Source: Lethocerus indicus
Lineage: Eukaryota; Arthropoda; Insecta; Hemiptera; Belostomatidae
DNA length: 64,000 bases
NCBI GenBank assembly: GCA_019843655.1
Contig: JACDQD010000004.1
Location: 12,896,001-12,960,000 of the forward strand
Direction: 5' to 3'
Positions 1 through 12,300 of this stretch are shown one piece after another (the first letter of the stretch is position 1; each line of letters begins with the position of its first letter). The notes beneath the pieces were generated by a model. That model did not search any database. It worked only from the letters and a program-made list of their open reading frames with translations, and was not told where the DNA came from. The position numbers and the translations under genes are program-made.

Positions 1-2940
1 ATGCCTCTTTTATTACATTTTCCTCCTGGCGAATTGGGTAAGTGTATATTTTCTTCTTTTCATTATCTGAAATTTATAATTATGGTCTGTGGACCCGGAA
101 TTCGATTCTTCGGTCGACTCTGGGGACCGAATTTAAGCCACGGGGGTGGCAGAATATCGAAAATGGGCTGAGCGCTAGTGATTTACTCGCTGGCTTCAAA
201 TCCGCCCCATCGCCCCATTAATTTCCGTCTCTTGAAATGGGCTTTGAATTTCGGAAGGGGAATTTTAGATACGAAATGGAAAAAAAGAAACTGAATTAAG
301 TTTCACAAATGTATTCACACACCCGCCGGAGAACCAGGCGAAATTTTGTGACGGAAGTCGCAGAGATTTATAGCTTCAGCGGAGGCTTTTGTTAGTTCTC
401 TTATATGGGCAAGTGAATTATTTCTTCCAACCTCTCAAAGTAAATTTTGAGCACTCGATTATAGTTTCTAAATTGTTACATAATAAATATAATTATTCTA
501 TATATAAATGTATAGGTATATTTCCTCTACTTATACAATAATATCCTGTTTATTACTATAATAATCGTTCGATTAATACATATCATTTATTACAGTTATA
601 AATATAATTATTCCGCACCATATCAAATTAAGTATTCCTATTGTATACACATTTAAACACATAAATTCAAGTAGGAGAAACTCCTACTGCTAAAATACTA
701 ATGTTGCTCAGCGGACGCCGGGCTTTCCAGCATTAAGATAAATCTCAGTTCTTTCTTGTTTGCTTAAGCGATATAGACATAGTCGAGAGACAAATAGGAC
801 GAACGGACATTTGATATGCGGATGTAATTCCTTTATAGTTGAGTACTCCATTATTAACATTAATGTAGCTAACTTTACATCTTAACAAGTATTGTTCTTT
901 AAAAAACCTGCTACGATATATGTCCAATAATCGCTTTTATAAATATTCATACTTATATGAATCGATATTCATATTCATAGGATCAATTCTTCGATCATCA
1001 AGTGTATAATTATTCACGTCGTGCGATGTTACAACTATCACTAAAAAGTTTGGAATTTCCCTCCAATTATTCCTTACTGAAACATTTGTTGGATTTGTTC
1101 GTTTTTCCAGCGTAGGATTCAGTTTACTTCCAGTCGCCAATTAGAATTTATTAAAAGAGAGGAGCTCACCAACTCCAGTGTGCTCATTAAATTTTACTTT
1201 AACATTACGTATAATTGTGTATAATGCAAGGATAAAGTTTTTAAACTTGCAAAGGGAACGTCGAAACGCGTGTTAACAAGCCGTGGCTTCGGTCGCAAAA
1301 TAAAATGAAGACAATTTTATGTCAATGAAAGAAGTGAATCATGTTTGCATTTGTTAATAATTTTTTCTCGCTGTTTAACTTGTCCACCTTATAAATTGTG
1401 TATTCCCCCCTTTGCTTAGGGCACCCATCGAGTGGGCAAAGAGTTTAACGAGGCCGGGGAAGAAGTTTTTACAGCAATAAAGTAGTTTGAGTTGGGGCCA
1501 CAAGGAGTGCACCCCCAACTTTTGTCTCCTGTGTCCAAAACTGCGGGTATTAAGCTTAATAAGTTGGGAAAAGTAAGGGAGATAGAAGAGGGGAAAGAGG
1601 TGGCCAGAGGAAGGGGGGGGGAAACTTAGTTTGGCCCGGTTGGCTCCTCTCTTTGGTTACCAGGCGCCGCGGTTACGGCCCTAGTATAAACCGTGAAACA
1701 ACTCGACCGCCTACAATTACCTATTTCATGGTTTATATACGGTTAGACGGAATCGCGGCAATAAAGAATTAGTCAGTAATATTTTTGGCCTAAAAAACTA
1801 ATTGGACGTTTACTACAGAGAATTTAACAGGCGCGATCCAGTCGATACTGGTTAAGAGAGAACTGACAATATTTTTCAGAAAAATATCATAACGCGAAAA
1901 ACGTTTGTTCTGTGTTATCTGCTAAATTATTGTAAATGTTATGTAGACCGTCCAAACTTTATATTGACTATTGTAATTAACAAGCAATAAAGGATACTGA
2001 AAAAAACTTAAAATATAACTTTGAGTTTTCAAAATGTTACATTTAATACACTGATAGAGGAGAATATAACATTTGTAATTAAGTATTTCAATTCACTGGC
2101 GTTTTTAATATTGAATTGTACGTACCTGGTGACTTATATATGCAGCGAATAAAGCGATTGTTTACAAGATTTGTTTTAATTAGATTCTAAAATACAGTAA
2201 CTATAAGTCCAAGTTTCATAGATAATATTATTATGTGATTAGGTGTTCCGGAACTAACAAGTAATATTTCCTTGTCTGGCGTTAATACTTCCTTTACTAA
2301 TTATCAAGTCCCTTATGTATTTTGCCACGGAGTAACGAATTTAATCGAGTAATCTGGTAAAGAGGTCGAGTTTGATACCTGTTTCTTGTCCAGGTCCCCA
2401 CTACAAGGTATATACATGGTATGCCTGGCCGATCAATCCTCGTACCTACCCTAATAGGTATTACATGTCGCCTATATCAACCTAAATGCCTGCATTAGAG
2501 CTCACTCCTGAGAATTACTCGATGTCCACCTCGTGTGTAACGTAATAAACATTTGAACGCACCCCGACCAATCTATTTAAACAGTGCAATAAAGTAACTG
2601 TTTAAAAATAAGTAACACAGCATTGTTAGTCCCGCCGTTTTTATCCTTGTGGTTATTAACATTATCGAATATTTTCTCAGTCGAAACCGGTTTAATACAG
2701 GATCAAATGTGGACAGATGTTTGAATGATCACATGGAGGAGAATGTATTTTATTTAACGTAATAAAGGATGGGAAGTTGTCCTACCTCCTTATACAATTT
2801 CCTGAAATATTTCCAGCGCTATTTGTTTGCTGTATAGTGTCCCGCGTCTCACCAGTAGCGTTCCGTTAGTAACATATTGAGGTATTTACTGCTCTCTCAC
2901 CAAACTATTTATTTGTTGTCGCTTTATTTTAATCTCTTGC

Positions 2941-3140
2941 GATTGAGAGCGAGACTGGCACTCGGTAATGACCGGTCCCATTTGTTTGGACTGGTTTTCC
3001 TTCCTCCCCAGTCTTATTTGAATTTCTCCCACCCTTCTCTGTTGACACCTCCGCCCTAATAATTTGTTCCAAGGGTTCGAAAAAAAACGGCGTTCAGTCC
3101 TTCTCCACCCACGCATTTAAAACTTGTAAACCCTTCATTA
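2941..3140 (+). repeat. Duplicated ~200-bp block, copy 1 (paired with 14521-14720)
   Basis: Aligned by eye with 14521-14720 in the same orientation. Blocks shared exactly or nearly so, in the same order, include CGGTAATGRCCGGTCCCATT, TTATTTGAATTTCTCCCA, CCCTAATAATT, TTCCAAGGGT and CGGCGTTC. The spacing between blocks is nearly constant, with a few short indels. No open frame is shared across the two copies, so it is not a coding duplication. It could be a duplicated regulatory element or two old copies of a dispersed repeat; the blockwise conservation fits either. Confidence 0.75.
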
Positions 3141-3300
3141 ACCACGGCCAAAGATATTATGACGGCACCGTGAATTAAATTTGAGCACTGGACGTGATTC
3201 AGCTGTGGAAATTTATAACTTAATACGTCCGGAACGCAATCCAGATGCCCATTTGGCAACAGACAACTGAAAATTGATAATATAATATTTCTATATTACT

Positions 3301-3652
3301 GTTGATTTCGTGTGTTTCTGTCTCTTCTCGCTGGCTTGGTCTTTTGCTAGACCGGTTTCAGCCGCTCGCCATCTTCAGTAGCCGTGTTAGTCACTAACGG
3401 GGGTGTAGCGGAGTTTGGATGTTTTTTGGGCATCCTCACTGCACTATCACTGTCACTTGTACACTTGTTACCTGTGTGACAGTGCAGTGCCCGAAAAGCA
3501 TCCAAAGTGCCAAGAGTGACTAACACCGATACTGGAGATGGCGAGGAGCCGAAACCGGTCTAGCAAAAGACCAAACCAGCGAGAGGAGACGGAAACACAC
3601 GAAATAAACGGTATTCCGACCCCTCGCAGACCACAAAACAGGTATGTTAAAC
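3301..3652 (-). mobile_element. Fold-back element, copy A (inverted orientation)
   Basis: Two long inverted arms (about 3301-3456 and 3475-3610) surround a loop of about 18 bases, with landmarks TTTTGCTAGACCGGTTTC on the left and GAAACCGGTCTAGCAAAAG on the right. A unique head of about 40 bp lies only beyond the right arm (about 3611-3652). The same head sits on the left side of copies B and C, so copy A is in reverse orientation. The flanks carry a near-perfect 8-bp direct repeat (ATATTACT at 3293-3300, AAATTACT at 3653-3660). No transposase frame fits inside, so it must be non-autonomous. Open frames across it are translations of the arms. Confidence 0.85.
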
Positions 3653-5911
3653 AAATTACTGTTTGATTTAGGCACTGAGGCAAGTCTCCGCCGTTAGGGT
3701 CAGAATCGTTTCTCATATTTGAACTTTGTCAAGTTATTGCGGGCAGACACCTGAATTCTAATATTTGCCAAACACTAACGCGTAATGTGCATTAAACAAT
3801 GCCCGAGATAGAATTTGGGGTGCCGGTCCGAGGTCGTTAGGCGAAGAGGCCCTGTTGGCGCTGTTTTTCATTTGGAGAGCCCCCCAGCTGTAACCAATGC
3901 CTGTGGACAGACCAGTCGCTATTAACAACCGGAATTACTACCAGTCGGGACAACCGTCCAAAGAAGTTCCAATATTTGACTTTCCGATATTGTATCCTTC
4001 TTAGAAACTGGGTCAGACCTCGTTACGGCCCGGTGTTCGAAAGTGCAGAATTGAGAAAATTCGGAAAAATACGATCGAATTATGTAGTAGTAAATACTGC
4101 GACGAAAATGATTTCGCAAAAACGCTTATCTGTATTTCCTCTTTTAAATTATAATGCGACGAGGGGTAATTTAAGTCCTGGCGTGGAATTGTAGTCGGTC
4201 CAAAGTATCCTTGAATGTCAAATTTAAATTTATAAATTATATAGATAGATCGTGTTTTGGATTGGTTTAGCTCGAGCGCGCAGCCTACTAAATAATATTC
4301 CAGCAGCGTATTGTATACTGGCCATAATATGGTGCATAAACTCAATCTCGCCCTTATTACAGACCTCACTAACCTGATATTAAGGGATGCCGTTGTTTGT
4401 GTTGGCGTTGCAAGTAAATAGGTTCATAGACCATAATTGAATCTGAGATGTTAATCGGGTTTTTGCTACATTACTTAGTCAGTAAACAGACATGGGGGTG
4501 CAGAACTATGCGCACTAGGAGATATTAATCCTGTTAATGTACGAACATGTTATGAAATTCATTTCGAAATAGCACGCTTCGGAATAATATATCATCGGTT
4601 GCGACTCTCTATTCCATCATTTCCTTGGGGATAATAGCCAGGAAATGTTTGTTGATTATATTTTCCGGATAAATTAGCACCCGGTATGTTTTATATTTCC
4701 ATATATTTTATTATAACTTGAATTCCTTTTCGTAACAAATGTCTCCGGCAATGTTATTGTTATAAAAGCGAAGATGACAGTGTTACACTTAACGAAAACA
4801 ACAACTTGAGGACAAGTGTGAGTGGTGGGCAAGCCGGGATAAAGGGGTTTACTGTAGGGTGACCCTCGCCCATTGTCGTTTGCCGGTCCTTCCCTTTGTC
4901 CTTCGAAGGAGGACAGTCCTTTCTCCCGGTGTCCTTCAATGGGGGCCATAACTGAGATAGATTAGTCTCACCCGAGGAGAGGCTTTCAAACGTCTCCGAC
5001 TGGTGATTTACCAGGAGGTGGTCTTGTTAGTCCGGCCCCATTGTAAAATGTCTAACCTTAATCGCCGATGGGCTATTTCGTCTACTAAGCATTGTGGTCT
5101 ACCAAGCTGAATGGAACTGATGCATCAAAGATTTAGATATTATTAAATACTCAAGAAGAAAGTGGAACATTTGAAATTTTCTCATTTTGATATTTTTTAA
5201 TCATATTAGTGTCAATACTAAACCACGACGCTAAATTTATTAATTATGCAAAATTATTAATTAATTAATTTTTTGATTCGTAACAGGGAAATGTTAACTA
5301 CTCTCAGTTAAATTGAACATTGGGGTTAAAAATAAAAAAAAAGCACTATTCAAATTCAGCGTGGGAGATACACCGGTACACAGAATGCCGACGACTCTGC
5401 TGAATGTAAAATAGTGTATCAAGAAACCGATAGAGTTGGGGGTGTCAATAATTGATTGGAACTGGGTCTCCACTGTTAGCCGATGATCGAGGATTCCCCC
5501 CACGTAGGGTACCTCCTCTCCTTTTTTCCCCTTGTCCGAATCCTGTTTTGAATACAGGACGACACAGAGGCGGCCACCGACACCATTCCCTCCATTGCAT
5601 TTATATCACGGTCTGCGTATAACAGACTCGTTCCGTATCTAAAGTTAATGATAATTTACTTTTTGCGATAAATATCTCCTGAAGTAATTGTAAACAAATA
5701 TACTAAGCATAAAGAATTAATCCATTGTTAATGTTACTATAATGATGCAATATTAATACAAAGATAATACCAAAATATGTGCGATTTTATTGCACCCCTT
5801 AGGGAAGGGTATGACCTGATTTATTTTGTATGGAGTTCGTCTCCTAATTTTCATAACATAACATTAAATAGAAGCGTGAAGATTATTTTATTTAAATAAT
5901 CCGACCGGTGA

Positions 5912-5921
5912 TACGTACCGA
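5912..5921 (-). other. Splice donor ending the GPCR exon (phase 1)
   Basis: Read on the minus strand the junction is ATCG|GTACGT, a close match to the metazoan donor consensus. The open frame runs only 23 more codons past it, through residues that look nothing like receptor TM1 or loop sequence. The first intron base is at 5918. The phase-1 position just before the TM1 Asn is what makes the receptor reading convincing. Confidence 0.68.
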
Positions 5922-6264
5922 TGACTGTAATAAGTATAACGATGCCGAGGATAACCGAAAGCACCGCCATGAGGATACCGTCGTAGGCGGGCGCGTCGGT
6001 GAGGGTGGAGTTCCAGGTGGAATTGTCGTCGGGTATAAGTGAGGAGTCATTGGCCGTGTAGAGGATGAGGTCCGGGTGGTCTGTGGTAGCCGGGTGCTGG
6101 AGCTGGAGCACCTGGAGCCTGGACAACGAGGACTCCAACAAGGAGCTGATGTTGCCGCAGAGAGCGGCAACGGCGCCCCCCTTCCCGTACCCTCTCTTTC
6201 CCTCTCCATCCTCTCCCCCGCACAGCTCCTCCGTCGACTTCAGCAGCTCCCACAGATCCGGCAT
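5919..6264 (-). CDS. Partial CDS: first coding exon of a class A (rhodopsin-like) GPCR, probably biogenic-amine type
   Basis: The frame encodes 115 full codons plus one base. Residues 1-95 are hydrophilic and look extracellular, with four N-glycosylation sequons (N38-I-S, N72-D-S, N81-S-T, N85-S-T). Residues about 96-116 form one strongly hydrophobic helix ending LITVIG. The helix runs straight into a GTACGT donor, which splits the Gly codon after its first base (phase 1). In class A receptors TM1 continues with Gly-Asn, where Asn is the conserved 1.50 residue, so the exon stops exactly where the family expects N to follow. The style of TM1 resembles invertebrate 5-HT1 and octopamine receptors, which bind amines at the plasma membrane and signal through G proteins; subtype and ligand are inference. 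I chose the ATG at 6264 because it is the first Met of this frame. An acceptor-like TTTGCAG just upstream would instead add five codons (Ala-Gly-Trp-Gly-Gly) and a split codon before it. No second exon (TM2 on) was recognised at 1-5918. Overlapping open frames at 5892-6209 and 6047-6358 are shadows. Confidence 0.72.
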
Positions 6265-6280
6265 CCCACCCCATCCAGCG

Positions 6281-6300
6281 CCTGCAAATCGTAATTACAA
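6281..6300 (-). other. Possible splice acceptor upstream of the GPCR ATG
   Basis: On the minus strand a TTACGATTTGCAG motif ends at 6282, 17 bases before the ATG, and an in-frame TAA sits at 6295-6297. The polypyrimidine tract is weak, but a plausible branch-point region (ATAATGATAAT) lies just upstream. If it is used, the exon has a spliced 5' part and the promoter lies further right. If not, this is simply 5' leader sequence. Confidence 0.35.
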
Positions 6301-9300
6301 ATTATCATTATTATCCCCAACAACGGTAACACCGCTGCAACTGGGACCGATCCAGTAAAGTTTCATCAACAATACTCAAACACCTACACTACCGGACGGA
6401 CATTTTCGTCAATTTTTTTATTGCAAAAAAATAACGACGTTATACAATTTTTCAGTGAGGTCGCATAACATCCGAAAACGGCATGCGGATCCTTTAACTC
6501 GACACAATTATGCATCTTTCGATGTAAAGAATTGTGTTTTTATTTCCGAAATTGTGCAATATTACTCGATTCCGGCACGGACAGACAGACAGCAAACACC
6601 GCGGAGTTTTGATTAATTAAATTATTTCAGTTTTATATCTTCTCCCACCGGCGAGTTTACCGCGTGGCAGCTGGAAAACCTGTATGTAGCGTGCGAACCT
6701 CTGCCAGCCCGGCAACACGCTATACTTGAGACACACCCGATTTAAATCTTAGTAATAACGTAGTGTCGGCGCAATTCGGCATGCCACCAGCCCTGTCTGT
6801 TACCGCAACTATGTTTTTTTTTGTTACATCGACCGTAATTTACCCGGTATTTCATCGCTTAGTATGGTGAGTTGATTTGAACGCGTATCGATATGTCCGC
6901 AGGGTGCGAAGTATAGAGCGTAGAGGTCGATCGATCTCACCTAGGCATCTGAGATTTGGTGGAACAGAAAACGAGTGAACCTTGCCACTTCAGAAAATCA
7001 ATCGCGTCGTCGATAATAAATAATTCGGAATCCGTCAATTTATTTATACGCTCGAGGCAGACATTGGGGCATTTTCACGGGTGTACATAACGAGAAAATG
7101 TTATTTCAAAAATTTCCTCTTCAGCGCGTCGTCCGGCTATTGAAAGCGAAGAGCTCGCCGAATTCTTGTCACTTCGTTTCCGCTCCAATCCATCCGGTTC
7201 GGGGAGAGAAAAATTTGAATATTTCGATAAGGAACCCGCCGACCGACGCCGCTTGTTAGAATCCTTCCCCGCCCACTACCCCCTTATTATGCATACAGGG
7301 GTAGTGTCACGCCCTCCCCTCTCTCAATGTATACGTACTTGTATGCATCTATGTATCTGTTGTATACATGTATGTATAAGTTTGTGCTACCCCGGGCCCT
7401 GGAAACAATCCCGAAAGAAATTGGATATTGTGTCGTGTCTGGGCCTCTGCACATATTTTTCTCACCCACACGTTCACGGACGTGGACACGAATTGCACAC
7501 ACCCGGTATACAGATAACATTACACCGTGCCAGTCACACGTGCAGGCCTAATCCACAGACGCATAATCAAAACTACGAATGAAAACAACATAGAACATTC
7601 AATTTTGGATTTTTTCGATTCAAGGTTTGCAAGAAGAATCAAGTAACATCTAGTGGCGTTGTAAGCGGTAATTAAATTTTGAATTTAATTAATATACTAT
7701 TAATGTAGCCTGTTGCATGAAATATTGCCTGCTCTGGATCCAGTCTGGGCTGTCTGGGAGCGTGGACCCTGGCGACAACTCTAAAGTTAGTTAATTTGTA
7801 TCCGCTAATAAATTTAGGTTAAACCTGAGAGGCCAGGTGTTCGTTCACCATTAGACTAATCCCACCGCACATTCGTCTAGACCACCCCGGTCTTAACCAA
7901 CATTGAACCATTGCACAATTTATCGAAATAAATATTTTATTTACACATCAAACTCTATTAAACCTACCAACATTATAAAATAGTAGTGGATAATAAAAAT
8001 TGTACCATAATATTTTATGCACTAACGTGAGTATAGTGCTGTCATCGATGGAGCTGGTAATTTGCATTAAATATATTTACTCATCTATTTACTGGACTGA
8101 CCACAGTGACAGTATAGAGATAGGTCACTTCATCGTCAGTCGCAGTATTGCTGGCGCATTGCTAATGTAAATTTCTCAGTCGATATTTCATTTGACTTTA
8201 TACCTGGCGTAGAAGTTAGATCGAGGCCGATATTGTGCCAGGGCTCAAAGGTAGGGGGCACTTTGGTTTTCATCAGACTCCATTTAAAGGGTAGCTGCGG
8301 CCTGAGAATGGTCGGTGACATAAGATCTGTTGAATTGGGGTTCGGGTGCCTAATGGGCTTTTGGGTTAGTAGCAGTCGCTCTCTCTCTCTCTCTCCTTCC
8401 CTCCTCCCCCCCTCTCTCTCCCAGAAGTGGAGATCACCCCAACCTCCAAGTTAGATTGAAATAGCAGACCAGGTAGGGGAAACGCTCAAAAGGACCTTGA
8501 CAAGATGGCCGCGACACGCCGATGACTGACAGCACTGACAGGTGACATCTAGAGACGAACGAAATACGAGTCAACCGCATATTACTACGAATTACTGACC
8601 GAATATGTGGAAATTTCATTCTCTGGCGTTATCTAAACACAGAAAGTTTCTGTAAATATAACACTCACGGCAGAAATCGTTTATTTGCATAACAAAACAA
8701 TCCCGAGGTAAATCGGTACCTCTCAAGCATTTCCACCTCACTCTGTGTAAGTCAATTCCTGCGCATTTACTTATATTTATGCACCTTCTATCGCATTTTC
8801 ACAGTTGTACGGGTTTCCTTATCCTTCTTCCAGTAGTGCACTATCGAAGTGAAACAAAATATATATTAATATTTACAATTGAAATATGCCGGCTCTTATA
8901 TTGTATATTGTAGTCTATTGCTTAAATAATCAACTAATACTAGTTGAATAATCAATTATTCTACTTTTCTAAATTTCACTGTGCTACACACGTTTCTGTG
9001 AATTTACGTGTTCTTACATCTAAAAGTAAGTCTTCGGCTATTAGCTCGGGGTACGAGTACTACAATTTATATTATACAGGGTGGTGCAGTGTAGAACATT
9101 GCGAAGCGAATTTCTAAGTCGGCCATTGAGCGCAGGTAGCCCGTGTACCTTCGAATATTCAGATAGAGCCGGCCGCTTATCTCTAGATGTGCGGGTACAG
9201 CCACACACTTCAATTCCCGGGAGCGTCCCAGCAACTTTCAATTTTCGTCTCTTCACATTTCCAGCAACTCGAGGGGGCTCGACATCCGAAATTCGAAAAT

Positions 9301-12300
9301 TGGACCCGGCTTTAAAAGAGGCTGTTGCCTCTTGGAGGGGAATTTTCAATTTCGCTCCATACACCTGCAAGTGTTATAGCCTGGGGGGACAAAATGACGA
9401 CAAATTTGCAAAGAAATATGGTATACTTTGTAAATTTCTGACCATCATTTCTATTTTTGAAGAAATTTCCCTTTATACTTGGTACCGGATATAGTAGGCC
9501 GATCTATTTACAGACAGGTATTAATATTATCCTTATATTTATCTATCTGATATATATTATAATTGCCCAACGTGCGTCTATCCGCCTGTGCCTGTTTGTC
9601 ATGTTACACACTTCCAGTGCCGTCTAAATTTCTCGATTTCTTTCAATAATTGTGCGTTGTATGTCATTGCACTTCGGAATATTTCGTTACATCTCAGTTA
9701 ATTTTTTTGTTATTATTTTCGAATTTGAGTTTTTTCATTTAAAATGAAAATTTGTAGTTAATAAAAGATTAATAATCGTTTTTTGCGATTCGTATAATAC
9801 CATACGTACAATATAATATGCCAATAAGCTACGCGAATAAAAAACAAATAAATAAATAAACAATACGAAAAATTTTAGGAATACAAATATTAGGAAAATA
9901 ATTCCATTCTCCAATTCAGCTTCCTCGCCGGAAACATCTGAGACATTTGAGTAACATTTGAGACATTGGTAGAAGCCCATCTAAAAAGCATTGTTTAATC
10001 ATTCATTTCTTCGCCTTCTCCTCTGTACCAACGATAGATGCTTTATCCTCCTTGCATTTGTCCTTCCGCTGTTATTATTTCTTTGACGGAAATCTCATGA
10101 ATTCAGGACAAAAGAATTAATAGATACTCGGTTTGAAGTCGCGTCAAATTATGGTAATATTATTTTAATTGTTAGAACATCTCCCTTATCCATTGTTATT
10201 TTACTGGATTATATTGTGAACAGTACGTGTTACCGTATTTTTTAAATAATTTGAGGAATCAATAATAATTATTATAATATTATTATTTTATATTAACCTT
10301 CTAAGACCTTATAAAACTACACAAGTCATAATTGTTCATTTGAATCACCTTTAATTTAGGAAAAGAGAGTTGTTATTGATGAAATTTCTCATTTTTCATT
10401 TTGAGTTGTCCAGTTTTAAGTTTTCTAACTTATTACATAGATGCATATTAAAGATAAATAATAGATATTATTATCTAGATATTTATTATAGATAAATTGC
10501 TTCTATAATGATCCAGAGAGGTAATATAGCGTTGGCTTATGTTGAATTATTCCGATTTCTTTCTCCATCGCTCCATTATTATACAACCTTTTAGGAGGTC
10601 TCGACGGATTCCTCGAGAGAGCTTATCGCGAATATCGGGATGGATATGCTAATTATGCCAGAGCCAGATAAAGGTATTCGGCCGGCGGCCTTTTTCGAGG
10701 GCTCTTCGGAAGCAGACTCGCCGGATGTAAATACATTACCACCGGGATGCCTCCTAAACACTGCCATTCAAACTGAATTCCTATTGGGCCAATGATTGAA
10801 TGAAATACAATTTCATTATAAGCCGAAATTGAATTGAATAAACTTAAACCAGTTTTCAATCAAAATATGAAAACTCGTCTTATATAGCGCAAAACTGTTT
10901 TTTTTGGAATATCTTGCAGGAACATTTCCAACATTCCAGGAAAATATGAGCCGGACTGATTAGGAGGCATCTAATATTAGAGACTAGTTAGACATTAGAC
11001 ATCACTCCAGCGATAATACATTTTTAGTATCACCGTCCCGGTTCTTGGTTCTATAAAATATGTACGCTCTTATTTTTAAATAAATAATTAATAAGATTAT
11101 ACCCTTGAAGGAACGCATGATGTGTGGAAATTAAACCCTAAACGGGCATGCCCATAAAGATAGAGTGGCATTTTTGGAGCCGAGTCACTTTTGCATAATA
11201 TTCTGATTCGTATACGAGTAATACCTGTTAAGCCCCTACTTTCCAAGATTTTCCCCCAGTAAAAACAATTTGCATATATCGCTACTGGCGGAAATTAAAA
11301 TAATAAAATAAAGAATAATGTAAAAAAAAATATGTAAACCCCGTGGGACGAATCTTGGAAACCCGGTGTAAAATCCGGCCGGTGAAATCCTTTTAATAAA
11401 ATATAATGTTTTTCACCACTCGTGGTATTTTTTGTTGCCTACTTTCCAGGATTGTTTGATCCTGGGCTCTGTCCACCTTCATTATCCTAAGTTTAGGTTT
11501 AACGCATGACCGTAAATTTGGAATGGGTCCAAAGAAGTGAAAACACTGTTCTGGATATTCTTGAAGGATATACCTTTCATTAATCTTCGTCCACACACTT
11601 CTCTTTCCAAGGCAGAAGAAAATCATTCTTTTTTTTCTGTTTCTTCTTTCTTTTTATTCGAATTATCCATGAGGCTAAACTAAAGGACAAGAAATCAAAT
11701 TCTGAAATATACTGTTTATCTTTACTATGTTTTAATCGAATTATTACATTCGGGAAAAACAGGCAAGGGTTATTAAAATATATTGCAAACCCAACAAGTG
11801 TACAAAAGTTCTTGTGTTTCGGGTAGGCGAGTGGAGAAAAAAATATTACTTTACGAAATATTACTTTATTGATACGATGAATCTTTATTGCTGGACTAAT
11901 GAATAAAAATAAATTTAAACTAGTGTCATAAATGTTAACCAAAAGTTTGCACTCATTAGATTAAACCCATTAATCTTTCTCTATCCGTTTCCGTTACAAT
12001 CGCAGTATGAATTTTTCCCGCCTTATGTGTAACAATTGATAAGTCCTTACTACTTGAAAACCCCAGACAGTTTTCAAGAATTACCATTTCCCCCCCGAAA
12101 TAAAAACCTTTTCCGTTTATATTAGGAGAAAAATAACAACGAGGCCGACGACGACTGAGACGACGGCGAGTGGGACTCTTATATGCGGAATTGATCCGAG
12201 TGGCGGAGCCCCCTGTTCCTGTTACATATACATGAACCCATTCTGTTGAATCCTACCGGAAATAATACCTCCCCACCCCCACCCCTCAAAGCGTCCTATT

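Larger units (their letters stand above)
1..5918. other. Non-coding; presumed intron downstream of the GPCR exon
   Basis: No open frame here looks like protein on either strand, and I looked for the expected continuation (GN-V-F-V-I-A-A-I style TM1/TM2) on the minus strand without success. The span holds a purine-rich tract near 1560-1625, the duplicated block at 2941-3140 and fold-back copy A at 3301-3652. Near 4899-4920 there is a small nested palindrome around TCCTTCGAAGGA. If the exon call is right, this is at least 5.9 kb of intron running off the left edge. Confidence 0.5.

Noticed and set aside
3468..3716. Peptide containing LLLDRFRLLAISS...HSWHFGCF, similar to peptides at 53497-53691 and 53676-53960
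   Set aside because: The similarity looks like a conserved protein family, but all are translations of fold-back arms, and both strands give the same peptide because the arms are inverted.
5892..6294. Overlapping frames on both strands across the receptor exon
   Set aside because: Shadows of the GC-rich coding exon. Only the frame ending in the TM1-like helix has sequons and the correct splice position.
9081..9494. 137-codon plus-strand frame overlapping a minus-strand frame
   Set aside because: No recognisable motif or supported splice sites. Both strands are open because of local GC content.
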